Positions 36,265-47,619 of a DNA stretch of 64,000 nucleotides are shown one piece after another. The stretch spans positions 281,541,999 through 281,605,998 of the forward strand of contig CM041776.1 of the NCBI GenBank assembly GCA_023374045.1, in the 5' to 3' direction. Each line of letters begins with the position of its first letter. The stretch's first letter is position 1. Position numbers and translations under genes: made by a program. The notes below the pieces were generated by a model. It was not told where the DNA came from and made no database searches. It was given only the letters and a program-made list of their open reading frames with translations. The DNA comes from Limonium bicolor. Lineage: Eukaryota > Streptophyta > Magnoliopsida > Caryophyllales > Plumbaginaceae.

Positions 36265-37720
36265 ATGGGAGACAAGGGGAAGAATACTTCATCAAATCCA
36301 GGAGTCAAATCAGACAAATCGACTGATTATGGCGATCCCTTTTACTAGGGGTGAGCATCTGGATAATTCAGTTAACCAAAATTCAAATTGTCAAAAAAAA
36401 TGGATTTCAGTTATTTCGGTTAAAAACCGAATTATCCAAATTAGTACAAAAACCGAATTAACCGTTATCCAAATTATCCGAAATCCAAAAAAAAAATTGA
36501 GTAAAAAACCAAAAACTGAACCGAAATCCAAATGTTAGCTTGTTTGGATTTCAACTAACCGAAATTTAGGGTTTGTGTTTGATTATTTGTCACTAAAGAC
36601 TAGAATTAGAAAAAAGACTATTCTTTTTTTTTAAAAAAAAATAGATAATTCGGTGAACCGAATTAGACAAAGTCAAAATCAAAATCCAAATCAAATTATA
36701 ATTTGGATGAATTGGTTAACCAAATTTTAAATTCGGTTAAAAATCTAGAAAAAAATTCGGTTAATTCGGATTTTGGATAAATCCAAAATATCTAAACCGA
36801 ATGCTCACCCCTACTTTTTACCTGCATCCCAGCGATAAACCTGGAAACGTCTTGGCGCCTATCTTCAAGGGGAAAGGAGGATTAACAGGCTGGAAAAGGA
36901 AGATAGTTCACGCAATGAAGGCAAAGAACAAATATAGCTATCTTGATGGAAGTCTTTAAATTCCAGAAGCTTGCGATTTCAAGTTTACCGCCTGGGAAAG
37001 ATGTAATCACATGATTATATCCTGGCTTGCATCATCAGTGGATAAAGACGTTGCATAATCAATCATCTACTATAATTATGCTTCTGAAGCGTGAAATTGT
37101 CTGTGTTCCCGATACGAGCAACCGAATGCGGCCCAAGTATATTCCTTGAAAAGGGAATTAAGCAGAATAAAACAAGGTAATGATACAATAGCCAACTTTT
37201 ACACCAAGATTTGTAAAATATGGGATGAACTCGCAGCCCTGGAGTCACGACCCACCTGCAGTTGCAACACCAAAGTGGAATATGACAAACTTCTGAAGAA
37301 AGAGAGAATGATGCAGTTCCTAATAGGACTTAACGATGAATATTCGAATGTAAAAATAAGCATTCTTCTTAAGAAGACTCTACCTAGCCTAGAAGAAGCC
37401 TTCTCCATAGTCATTCAGGAAGAGAAGCGGCAACAAGTTTCACGAAGGTCTGTCACCCCCGAGCAAGAAACCCTAGCCTTATCTGTCATGAAATTCAGAC
37501 ATAACCCAAGGCGAATAACGCCCTTCAAAGACCCAACCAAACAATCCCTTTGTGTTCCAAATGTAACAAGAAAGGGCATCTGCGTGAAAACTGCTTTGAA
37601 ATCGTTGGTTATCCCGATTGGTGGAAGAATATGGCATCTGCGAATTCAGCCTCCGCAAATGAAGCTTTCCAACCTACCAAAACAGACAATAATTCGAGCC
37701 TCTAATCTCTCAAATCAAGT
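36265..37720 (+). pseudogene. copia gag remnant, interrupted by a MITE
   Basis: It begins MGDKGKNTSS at 36265 and reads to YGDPF, where the hAT MITE enters; after 36813 it resumes YLHPSDKPGNVLAPIFKGKG, the standard opening of copia gag. Later, WERCNHMIISWLASSVDKDV and RIKQGNDTIANFYTKICKIW are typical. A CCHC zinc knuckle (C-S-K-C-N-K-K-G-H-L-R-E-N-C) is at 37553-37594, out of frame with the preceding part, followed by IVGYPDWWK. Stops at about 36957 and 37055 and at least one frameshift are present. Confidence 0.85.
36346..36813. mobile_element. hAT-like MITE inside copia gag (468 bp)
   Basis: A perfect 13-bp inverted repeat, TAGGGGTGAGCAT and ATGCTCACCCCTA. The flanking 8-mers CCTTTTAC (36338-36345) and CTTTTTAC (36814-36821) differ at one base. 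The interior is made of degenerate AACCGAATT/AATTCGGTT words in both orientations. No coding sequence. It must be younger than the copia insertion. Confidence 0.88.
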
Positions 37721-37774
37721 CAGGTAAGGAGCCTGGTTTAGAAAAATGCAACAAATACTTAACACAAGGATGAA

Positions 37775-38930
37775 TTGTGTAGCTTCGCAGGTAAACCTCA
37801 CAATCCTTTCTTTTGTTTCACTAGTCAACTTAATGTTGTACAACCTAAAGCTTGGATTATAGATAGTGGGGCTTTAGAACAAATGTGTGGGGATGAAGAC
37901 ACGTTCACGCATATTGAAAACCTTGCTCAAACCCATAAAATATCAATGCCTGATGGGCATATTCAAAAGGATGACAAACAGGTCAAAGTGAGATTGGGAA
38001 AAAATTTCACCCCTGAGGATGTTCTTCTTATTAAAGCTTTTAAATTTAATCTTATTTTTATCAAAAAATTTCTCCTTCAAACTCATATAATTGTTACTTT
38101 CTACGAATATATTTGTTGTCTACAAGACCATGAACACAAGGATTCTATAAGGATAGGAAATGCTAGAAATGGTTTATACATTTTTTATCCAAATAGCTTT
38201 AATGTATTGCATGATAATGATGTTAGTAGAAATAAACAAACAAATTGTTATAGTTCTGTCAAGAAGGACACGAGTGCTTGGCTGTGGCATAGTAGGCTAG
38301 GTCATGATCTTTTCCAAAAGATTGTTTTTCAAGATTTGATAAAACAGGATCAAGTTCAAACTTGTAAACCGTGAGACATTTGTCACAAGGCAAGATCTGT
38401 AAGAAAACTTTCATTGATTCTTCAATAAAGAGCACGAATTGTTTTGATCTCATCCATATTGATGTTTGGGGGCCATTTAGAGTCCCAACTTATGATGGCT
38501 ACAATTACTTCCTTACTCTTGTTGATGATTTTTCAAGATGCACCTGGACTCATTTGCTTAAACGCAAATCAAATGCCTTTTATACTATGACCTATTTCAT
38601 AAAGTTGATCACGTTAGTCTCGGAGGAAAGTAAAGATTATACGAAGTGATAATCCTTTCAAACTTCAAAGTAGTAATGAGGGTGTAAAGTTCTTTAATGA
38701 CCACAAAATTCTCCATCAGACCACTTGCGCCCACTCCCCACAACAAAATGGAGCTGTGAAGAGGAAACACAAGTATTTGTTGGAGACTGCTAGAGTACTT
38801 TATTTTCAAGCTAATCTATCTGTACCTTATTGGGGGGACTGTATTTGTGATGCCACTTTCCTCATAAACAAGTTACCATCCAAGGCTATACAAGGTACAA
38901 CACCTTATGAAAAACTGCACTTAAAGTTCT
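37775..38930 (+). pseudogene. copia protease and integrase remnant
   Basis: The aspartic protease motif WIIDSGA is at about 37853-37873. The pre-integrase segment has GLYIF and then WLWHSRLGH near 38280, followed by a broken HHCC finger. The integrase core starts with CFDLIHIDVWGPF and YFLTLVDDFSRCTW (38430-38560), and after a frameshift shows HSPQQNGAVKRKHKYLLETAR (about 38730-38800). Stops occur at about 38372 and 38647, and frameshifts follow. No intact frame. Confidence 0.85.
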
Positions 38931-39299
38931 CTTAAGGTTTTTGGTTGCCTCTACTATAGAACTTATCTAAGGAAGAATAAAAACAAGTTTGAGCCACATG
39001 GTACAACAGGTGTTTATCTTGGAACTACAGATAATAAGAAATGTGATAAGCTTCTAGATCTTGAATCCCAAGTTGTTGTAATCAGTAGAGATGTAATTTT
39101 TTATGAGACAAATTTCCCTCTTAAGTCTCCACCCGCAGAAAATCAAGAGCAAACAGAATAGGACCCCTCTCCATCCAATAATCCCAGAGCTTATTATGAT
39201 CCAGATGAAACACATCATGATCAACATCCCACAATATCCAAAACTGTCTCAGATCTGCTACTGAGAACCAAGAGAATGATGAAGCTGAAACTCATCCTG

Positions 39300-40260
39300 A
39301 ACAAGTGTTGAGGAGATCCACCAGAGAAAGAGTTTTACCCTGCCATTTGAATGAGTATTTCCTAGGGGGAGTGCAGATACTTACTGATGACATCTTCACC
39401 ACCATCTTATGTGAAAGACTACAAAATAAAGGTAACCAAGGTAACTGTATTTCTGAACCTTTTATTAATATCAGACCTTGTAAATCCTTTGTTGTGCACA
39501 ATGTAACTGCCCAGTCCCATTCAGTCTTTACACATGTTCAAGCTATTAAAGAACCACGGTCTTATAAGATTGTAGTAAAGGACCCAAATTGGGTTGAAGC
39601 TATGAAAAAGGAGTTTCAAGCTCTTTAGGGAAATCACACTTGGACTATTGTTGATCCCCCAAAAGGTAAACACATTATTGGCTGCAAGTGGATTTTCAAA
39701 CTTAAGCTACGATCTAATGGAAGTCTAGAAAGACATAAAGCCAGATTAGTGGCTAAAGAATATATACAGAAATACAGGGAAAACTACTCGGAGACCTTTT
39801 CTCCAGTAGTAAAGATCACAACAATCAGAACACTAGTAATTGTTGTTGTTAAAAGGAAGTGGCAAATAGATCAACTTGACAACAACAACGCTTTCTTGCA
39901 TGGAGACCTGGACGAGGATGTATTCATGGAGATTCCAGAAGGTATAAAAGAAATCCACAAGGGAAAGGTATGCAAACTTCATAAGCCTTTATACGGCCTC
40001 AAACAAGCAAGTCAACAATGATATGAAAAACTTTCAAGCTTTCTGTTTTTACATGGCTATACACAATCCAAGAATGAATGCTCTACGTTTATTAAATACA
40101 ATGGAGATTACAGAACCTTCCTTGTAATATATGTAGACGACATACTTATAATAGGAAACCATTCTGCTGAAATAACCAAAATAAAATCTACTTTCAACAC
40201 AGATTTTAAAATCAAAGATTTAGGGAGATTAAGTTTTTTCTTCGACATGAAATTTCTTTA
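39300..40260 (+). pseudogene. copia reverse transcriptase remnant
   Basis: The opening WVEAMKKEFQAL is followed by a stop at about 39626, then [48 protein letters not shown] and [10 protein letters not shown], ending at a stop near 40019. The catalytic YVDD box is at 40130-40141 in the pattern LVIYVDDILIIG. The conserved blocks are in family order, so RT identity is secure; stops make it inactive. Confidence 0.9.
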
Positions 40261-40481
40261 TACAGCTTACAGAATTATCCTAAACCAAGGAAAATATGCC
40301 TATGATTTTATAGATGAATACTTTCCATCTAATTCTCGACCTACTGTAGGACCCAACTTATTACAAGAGGCTTGTGGGCAGAATGAACTTCCTCAGCAAC
40401 AAAGGACCGGATATCACCTTCCCCTTACAGCATTTTATTCAATTTCTCAAACTGACGACAACGTAACATCTAGGATCAACT

Positions 40482-41042
40482 ATGCACTTGCTTCGGTACA
40501 TCAAGGGGACACTAAGACAGGGCCTCCTCTTTAACAACAGACCCACCTTGGATCTAATAGCCTTTTGCGATGCCGAATGGGCTAGCTGCCCCTCAACAAG
40601 AAGATCCATCAGCGGTTACATTGTTCTTCTTGGTGACACAGCGATCAGCTGTAAATCAAAGAAACATGAGACAGTTTCTTTATCTACAGTAGAGGAGGGA
40701 TATAGATCAATTAGAAGAGTCACTACTAAGCTCACGTGGCTCTCTCGACTTCTCCATGAGCTAGGAGTTACAAGCACTACTCCCATTAAAGTTAGTTGTG
40801 ACAACAAAGCGACAATTTACGTCACTAGAAATCTGGTTTTTCATGAATGGACCAAACACATCGACTTGGATTGCCACTTAGTTCGTGAAAAAATTCAGGA
40901 GGGTCTAATCAGTCTACACCACATACCAGAAGCTCAACAATTAGCAGATGTACTTACCAAACCTGTAATAGCCGATGATTATAAAAAAATTCAAACTAAG
41001 ACTGGTTTCCGAATTCATACTGAAGATAATCAAAGTGGCTAG
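40482..41042 (+). pseudogene. copia RNase H domain
   Basis: A long continuous frame (186 codons) reading LLRYIKGTLRQGL, AFCDAEWASCPSTRRSISGY, ISCKSKKHETVSLSTVEEGY, TKHIDLDCHLVREKI and QQLADVLTKP, all standard copia RNase H blocks. It is the best preserved part of the element. RNase H removes the RNA strand during reverse transcription in active elements. It directly precedes the 3' LTR. Confidence 0.88.
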
Positions 41043-41103
41043 CTTGTCCACAACGTCAAACTTACAAGATTTGAGCATTCGTATGCCCTACATCTTGAGG
41101 GGG

Positions 41104-41351
41104 TGTTGGAATATACATTATATTCCTAATTAGTTAGTTAGTGAGTAGTCAGCATATGTGTTTGTTTACGTTAGTTAATAGCATATGTATAGTCTCTGTA
41201 TCCATACATAAACTAAGTAAGCAACATGTTATATGTAATAGAGTATTGTTCTCTGTATAATCATCTAGTAAACAGAAGACTAAACATTAACTGTATTCAT
41301 CAGTCGTAATACAACTTCTTGATTCTTTCTATCTCGCTACACAAAGTCTCG
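41104..41351 (+). repeat. 3' LTR of the copia element
   Basis: It starts directly after the GAGGGGG purine tract and aligns with the 5' LTR over its full length (CCTAATTAGTTAGTTAGTGA, ACAACTTCTTGATTC). It lacks the TA expansion seen in the 5' copy. Confidence 0.85.
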
Positions 41352-42001
41352 ATAAAAGTAGCAAACCAACCAAGGCTAGAGCCAAGGAATACATAAACCA
41401 AAAGCAAAACACTAAGCAAAACATTAAGCAAAATAAAAACAAACAAACAAACAAGACGCTTCAGATCTACAGATCTGGCTTCGGCAACGACTAGATCTGC
41501 ACCAGATATGGACACTACAAGTTGAAGAATAGCTAAATTTGAGAAGTAGTGAACTCCGGTGGAAAACGGGCATGTGACAGCAAGTGGTGGAGATGGTGGA
41601 TATGTGGTGCTAGGTTCGAGGATGGCGATGAAAGAGGAAAGTGTGGAGAGAGGAAGACGGGCAGTTATGAAGAACCCCTCACTTTTGGTTGACAAAGTTG
41701 TAATGGTAAAGCTTAAAAAATGGGGGAAGCAACTTGAATGATGCTATAACTTGGCTACAAGACGAGGAGCAAGTTTAGTGTTTAAGGAAGAATAAAAACA
41801 GTACTCTCCCACGAGAGAGAAGCTCTCAAATTTTCTCTACCGCTCGCCTTTATTTGCTTTTAATCTTGTGTGTTTTGCCTATTTGGATGTGACAATTTGT
41901 TATTGAAGAATAACACATAACACATCTAAAAATGCTGTAAAAATACTACCAAATATTGAAATTTTTGCTAAAATATAGGAGGCTTAGTGCATCCACATTA
42001 G
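41352..42001. other. Copia 3' flank, no gene supported
   Basis: Open frames on both strands near 41300-41740 lack domain resemblance. CCCACGAGAGAGAAGCTCTC near 41808 is a short imperfect palindrome. Confidence 0.4.
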
Positions 42002-42004
42002 TAA

Positions 42005-42401
42005 GGGCATCCACAATAGTGTGGATTCCACCTATATTTGTCAGTAAGAAATTAAGAAAAGGTCTGCAGTGGTGTGAAATCCACATCATTTCTCTTTCAT
42101 CGTACTTTATTTAAGCAACGTATGGAAAGTAAATTCATTGGTTGTTTTTCTGTATTGTTTGACACATTCAATAAAAAAATATTTATTGCTTTCTAAAATA
42201 GTATTACGATTCTCATCTCAACTACATCTCATTTAATATTAATAAATTAAACAAATTAGTAGGAGGAGCAAGAAGGTTAAGAAACTCCCTTATTGTAGGG
42301 ATGACCAAATGAATGGAGCTTGCTTAGATAATAAAAAATTATTTTCTGGTGACATGGCATCTAAGAATCCATTAATAACCCCATAACCATTATGGATGCC
42401 C
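42005..42401. mobile_element. PIF/Harbinger-like (Tourist) MITE, 397 bp
   Basis: The left end is GGGCATCCACAATAGTG and the right end CATTATGGATGCCC. The 3-bp target repeat TAA flanks both sides (42002-42004 and 42402-42404), the TWA preference of this superfamily. Non-coding interior. A partial extra end-like sequence GCATCCACATTAG sits just upstream near 41979. Confidence 0.8.
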
Positions 42402-42549
42402 TAACCTATTTCTATATATGAAGGTAATATTAATAAAGAGATAGAGGTTACTGACAAAAAAATATAATAAATAAATAGAGGTGAAAGGATTAAAAAGAGT
42501 AAGAAACTCTATTTTTGGAAAAATGAGACAAATAAGAAAAATATACTTA

Positions 42550-42922
42550 GGGGGAGTTTGTTTTGAGCGGGGAAACAGAATGAAATCGGGAAAGGGAATG
42601 AAGGGGAATGGTAAAGTATTCATTTTGATTTTCCTGGCAGTTTGTTTGTGCTGGGGAAATGAAATAAATAACCGGTCAACGGCGGGCGGTGGCTGGTCAA
42701 TGAATGGTCATTAAACATCGGTCAACAATCATATGTAGTTGGTCAAAGTATATTGGGGAAAAGGAATCCCATTACCCAATAAGGGTGAGGAATAAGTTGT
42801 AAGGTTTTAGGTAATCTAATTCCCTTTAGCTTTCGTGAAAATAGGAAAAAGTAGCTAAACATAAAGTATGAAGCAGAATCATTACGATTCCCTTTGCTAA
42901 TTACCCTGAAACAAGTGTCCCC
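42550..42922. mobile_element. Second PIF/Harbinger-like MITE, 373 bp
   Basis: GGGGGAGTTTGTTTTGAG at the left and CTGAAACAAGTGTCCCC at the right form an imperfect inverted repeat, flanked by TTA at 42547-42549 and 42923-42925. Non-coding. It lies about 150 bp from the previous MITE but has different ends. Confidence 0.75.
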
Positions 42923-42925
42923 TTA

Positions 42926-44340
42926 ACTAGTATAATAAACAATCGTATTTGTTAGGAAGTTGGTTCAAACTATTTTAGAAAGTTAATCCATCATATTCAA
43001 AATAAAAGTAATTTTAGAGTTTAACATTATATTTGAATTGTAAATGGCTTAAAATGTTTTGTATCTATTTTTCTTGTTATCTTTAATTTTTAGTTATTAC
43101 ACTTTGCTTCCCTTTTTTCCAAGGAAGCAAACTTATATTTTTATACATTTCATAGAAAAGTAAAAATATATTAGTGATAATGTAACAGATTAGTTGAGCT
43201 GCGTTTACAGCTTCTGTATAACGGATTTTCTATACATAAACTCTAGTGCATCAATGAAGATTGTTAGTGAGTTCTATTTCTTTGTTTCAATTCATCTCTT
43301 TCTTGTCCCCTCTCGTCTAACGTAATTTTTAAATCGTTCTTAAAAGTTTAAAAAAATTTAAGAAAAATTTATGTTTTGGATGATGAATTTTTTTGATATA
43401 ATAAGTAATCGTGACAGAGAAAATTTAAGAATAATGTTTAAAGATCCAAAGTACCCTACATGATTTGAATCAAAGGACATAATAGTAGACACCATCAAGA
43501 AAGACGTTGATAAACCTGAAGCAAAAGAGGCTAATACGTTGGAGCAGACGAGTAAGGATGCCAATGAAGTAGAAGTAAAGGCTAAGCTGAAACCCTAAAG
43601 CTTGTGAATGTGCTTGTTTGTGATGTTTTTGATGTGAAACTGACACAAGTGAATTTTAAGATGATATACTAGAGGTATTTGCAGCACATAATAGTATACT
43701 GTTAAAACTTTTTCAAAGGTGTAGCAGTTTGGTAATTTTAAGAAGATATACTAAAGGTATTTTAGGGGGCAGGGTTATTGAATATCTTTTTTTTAACAAA
43801 CACATATATTCCATTTATAGACACAGAATTAGAACCTTGTAAAACATAGCTAAATAAAACATCATATTTTGAAACATCCCCTACTTATCATCAATAAAAG
43901 GAAGGCTAAAACCCTTCCCAAAAGAAAGTCCAACTTTACTACTCATGACTTTGATGTGTACAACCAAAAGAAAAGAAACAACTTGTAAGAATGTTGTCAT
44001 ACGAGCAATGCCTCCAAAATCCTTCTTCTTTGCATCACAGTTCGACTTCTCATCACTGATCAAGAAACTATTGAACTGCTCCCCTTCATATTCTAAGACA
44101 AGCCGCTTTGATGTAATTATGGTTGCTTCAGTTTTAGCACCATTCCCCTGAGTCTCATCATCTTTTCTCACCTCGATTAACTAGTTGAAGCAACCACAAA
44201 CCCATAATGTTTAGACAAGCCATCCTAACATCCCGTAACTTATGCACAAAAACATTGTCAACTTTGTGAAGCTTGCATCTACTCAAAACCAACCAATAAC
44301 TTGAAATAAATTGTCAAGACATCCTTTTCTACAAAAAAAG
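42926..44340. other. Intergenic stretch with two weak coding remnants
   Basis: At about 43437-43598 the plus strand reads MFKDPKYPT, a stop, then FESKDIIVDTIKKDVDKPEA and a Lys/Glu-rich tail, possibly a broken gene fragment of unknown family. A minus-strand frame is listed separately. No MITE or LTR boundary was seen before 44341. Confidence 0.35.
43881..44171 (-). CDS. Hypothetical 96-codon frame with one hydrophobic segment
   Basis: I do not recognise a family. The frame starts MRKDDETQGNGAK, is polar for about 60 residues and then has a likely membrane-spanning stretch, TTFLQVVSFLLVVHIKVM, before a short tail ending PFIDDK. No introns or partner exons could be placed, and no promoter is evident. 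It lies just upstream of solo LTR 4. It may be chance, or the last exon of a decayed gene for a small single-pass membrane protein. Confidence 0.25.
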   Translation of the reverse strand: MRKDDETQGNGAKTEATIITSKRLVLEYEGEQFNSFLISDEKSNCDAKKKDFGGIARMTTFLQVVSFLLVVHIKVMSSKVGLSFGKGFSLPFIDDK

Positions 44341-45216
44341 CAGCTTGTAACACCCCTACTTAACGTCTCTTAACTGTCGTCCAATTGCCATACTTAAATA
44401 AACGAAATCACAACGGTAAATAAAGGTTATCAAATCTAACGGTGTTACCGTTCTCACCCGCCCATGCGAGTGGTAACGCATCCAACTTAAACAATCACAA
44501 TACGAAACATTTTCTCCCAGTGACAACAAGAGATAGATCTAACTTTCCTTTCCAATCCAAAACACAATAACTAGTGAGTATTCTAATACTCAAACCCTTA
44601 TACAACAACCTTACAATACAATTGTATTACAATAACATAATCTTAAATAGACAACCATCTACCCATCACATCTCGCACTCTATCGACACCGGAAGCTGCA
44701 CACCTGTAAATGTTTATTTGTGGTAAGGAATCAGTCCCTGCTGAGTATGCTACTACATGACTATCATGTCTCCTCAGACCCCCAGTTAATTGGTCGAGAG
44801 CATGCAGTTCATATTTTTTTTCATGCAATACCGTTTTAAATATAAAACCGTAAAACAATAATAATATTGCATTAACTCCAAATAACTATCAAGCCCCCCG
44901 GCTTTACTTACCACACTAACAATAAAACAGCCAAATACAAATTAATGCATATATGAGTATAATAACTCAACTCAATCAATCCACAGATATATCACATAAA
45001 TCATGTGGTTCACATAACATACAACAGTATAATATAAGCATACTAAACAACGAGTGAGATAGTACGAGAGTTATAAACATTCGATTTATTCTCGTCTTGG
45101 CCTTTAGGCCCCAAATGATTCTCGCCAATAATACGAGCTATCTAGCTGCTCATATATTGTTTAGTCTCATGCCTATGGCAACGTCTCGTTAAACCGCCAT
45201 GTCTCTAACCATACCC

Positions 45217-46589
45217 CACTAGTAGAATTTTTTTTAATGACGACGTTTAAACCACGGTTAAATGAAAAACAGTGGTTTAAAGTTTATAAACCACGGTTTT
45301 CAGGGCAACCGTCTTTTAAGGTACACGCCAGAGTGCATATACCACAGTTTTTTGAGAACCGTTGTATATAGGTTACTTATATACCACGGTTTTCAGGGCA
45401 ACCGTCATTTAAGGTACACGCCAGAGTGAATATACCACGGTTCTTGGAGAACCGTTATATATGGGGTACCTATATACCATGGTTCCTAGGCAACCGTCAT
45501 TTATATTGCACATCTTACTATATTAAACCACGGTTTTTTGGTGAACCGTGGTATATAGTCTAAGCGGGAATTTTAATTTTCGGCCCAAATTTAAGGCGGC
45601 TCTTTCTCTCTATTCTCTTATATATCTCACGGTAATTTTGGAACCCAAACCGACGAAGCTCTGCAACTCTTCTTCTTCATTCTCTTCAACCTCACGGTAA
45701 TTTTGAAACCCAAACCGACGAACATGCTCTGCAACTCTTCTTCATTCTCTTCAACCTCACGGTAATTTTGGAACCCAAACCAACGAACATGCTCTGCAAC
45801 TCTTCTTCATTCTCTTCAAACTCACGGTAATTTTTTGCAACCCTAACCAGCGAACAAGGAACATGCTCCGTCCTCTCTCATTCTCTTGTTTTTCGGTAAT
45901 TTTTGCAGCTTACACTTGCGAACAAGGAACACATGCTCTGCCTCATCTCCACTCACTGTAATTTTCGCAACCCTAACCGGCGAACAAGGAACATGGTCTA
46001 CGCCTCCATTCTTCATTCTCTTCAATCTCACGGTAATTTTGCAACCCACCGCAAACAAGGAACATACTATGTCTCCATTCTTCACTCATTATTTTGTAAC
46101 CCTAAATCGCAAACAAGGAACATACATGTTCTAGCCTCTTCATTCTCTTCTGTGCTCTGTTTGAGACCTATGAAGCGGCGCTTCTAAATCGCCAGCGATT
46201 TTGAAAAAAAGTTCATAGACTATAATCCACGATTATATGTATAACCGTGGTTTATTCGTTGATTTTATACATTATATACCACGGTTTTGAGAATAACCGT
46301 CATTTAAAAGGAACTTTATACCACGGTTCAGGCTTTAACCATCGTATAAAAGGTACTTTATACCACGATTTTGACCTTAACCGTCGTTTAAAATCGGTGA
46401 GGACCGCGTCCAAAAACGGTCTTAAACGACGGTCATAGCAAACCGTGGTATATAGTACCACTTTTAAACGACGGTTATGAACCGTCGTTTATCGCTATTT
46501 GTAAATATGCGACGCGAGCATAAACCACGGTTCCTAACCGTGGTATAAAGGCAAAATAATCGTGGTTAAAAACATTTTTTCTACTAGTG
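45217..46589. mobile_element. Complete non-autonomous CACTA element (1,373 bp)
   Basis: Termini CACTAGTAGAATTTTTT and TTTTTTCTACTAGTG with a CCC target repeat at 45214-45216 and 46590-46592. Both subterminal zones are packed with ACCACGGTT/AACCGTCATTTA-type words in both orientations, the layout of transposase-binding sites in En/Spm elements. No transposase gene. The middle (45628-46150) is a tandem array. Confidence 0.92.
45628..46150 (+). repeat. Degenerate minisatellite, about eight units of 60-75 bp
   Basis: The repeating core is CACGGTAATTTTGxAACCCAAACCGxCGAAC, then CTCTGCAACTCTTCTTCATT and CTCTTCAA. The first three units are nearly alike; later ones diverge and gain AAGGAACATG. Open frames across it come from this periodicity and are not believed. 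It resembles a 5' UTR piece amplified within the CACTA element. Confidence 0.75.
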
Positions 46590-47436
46590 CCCCTATTTAA
46601 GACGGGTCACCCACGGCAGTAGCCACCTCCAACGGTAGAGTCTCCGACCGACGAACCATCGTAGTTCGTTGGAATTTTCCTGATACTTACGGACCCGTAC
46701 GCAGACATCCTAGTTTTGTTTTTGTGATCACAGTGCGCACCAAGAGCCACATCCTTTTGGATTTATTCATACCATCGCAATACAATTTTCCGAACACTGA
46801 TGATTAAGGTCTCTTAATCTAATCCTAAGTATATCAACTCGGAATCCAGTGTAACATTTCGAATGTGTGCTTTAATAAGGACTTATACCTAGTGTCTCTA
46901 GGTGATTTATACCATTCGAATGCAGTAATACGAGAGCGGCGTTAAATAGGCCGTTGCTCTGTATATAAGTCTCAGATAATATATCTTATTACCCTATGCT
47001 ATAATGTTTTTCTTACGTTTCTTATAATAACATATAAGGTAGCATCGTTGCCTCTAGTTCGTTTTATATATATGTTCATATATACGAACCATACTGTTAT
47101 CGCACAGTAGCAATAGTAAGGCAACAATAATATACAGTTCATGCATATTAATTCACACAATCAGACAATTAATCTTATCATAAATTTTTCATACATATCT
47201 GAACTGAGGAAATCCTCAGAGACAATCAAGCCACATAATAACATACCTTTCACCGTAATATACGCTAGCGTGATGATGTCACGCTTATCCGACTCTCCTC
47301 GAGAACTCTACGGATCTGGAATGCATTTCACACTACGCATTAAAATTCCATGGAAAATAAAACTATACAGTACTTCCGTACTATCGCTAATCCTTCCCAA
47401 CTTATATCCTGTCGTTATTTAACCGACTGTTGTCTC

Positions 47437-47619
47437 CAGGGGCGGATCTAGAAGGCGGGCTGGGGGGCTCCAGCACCCCCCCCCCCCCGAAACTTTTGAA
47501 AATTTGTAAAATGCTCTTATAAATTTTAGAAAAAATATAAAATAATATAATGTTTTAAAGGATGATAGTGTAAAAAAAAAAATTTAGCCCCCCTAAAAAA
47601 AATTCTGGATCCACTGGTA
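47437..47619. mobile_element. hAT-like MITE (183 bp) in solo LTR 4
   Basis: The left end is CAGGGGCGGATCTAGAA and the right end TTCTGGATCCACTGGTA. The 8-bp target duplication GTTGTCTC is perfect at 47429-47436 and 47620-47627. It contains a C-rich run near 47475-47489 and AT-rich sequence. No coding content. Confidence 0.85.

Larger units (their letters stand above)
35930..41351 (+). mobile_element. Degenerate Ty1-copia LTR retrotransposon
   Basis: The LTRs lie at 35930-36188 and 41104-41351, both starting TGTTGGAATATA; a primer-binding site TGGTATTAGAGC is at 36192 and a purine tract TTGAGGGGG lies before 41104. The domain order gag, protease, integrase, reverse transcriptase, RNase H is that of copia. 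The LTRs differ at roughly 20 sites plus TA-repeat length, and the genes carry many stops and frameshifts, so it is an old, dead copy. I could not confirm a target duplication (AATAT before, ATAAA after). A hAT MITE interrupts gag. Confidence 0.92.

Noticed and set aside
35925..41356. A 5-bp target duplication for the copia element
   Set aside because: AATAT before the 5' LTR and ATAAA after the 3' LTR do not match, and the exact LTR end is uncertain, so none is claimed.
45843..46187. Open frames on both strands in the middle of the CACTA element
   Set aside because: They follow the minisatellite periodicity and appear in three frames with no conserved domain.
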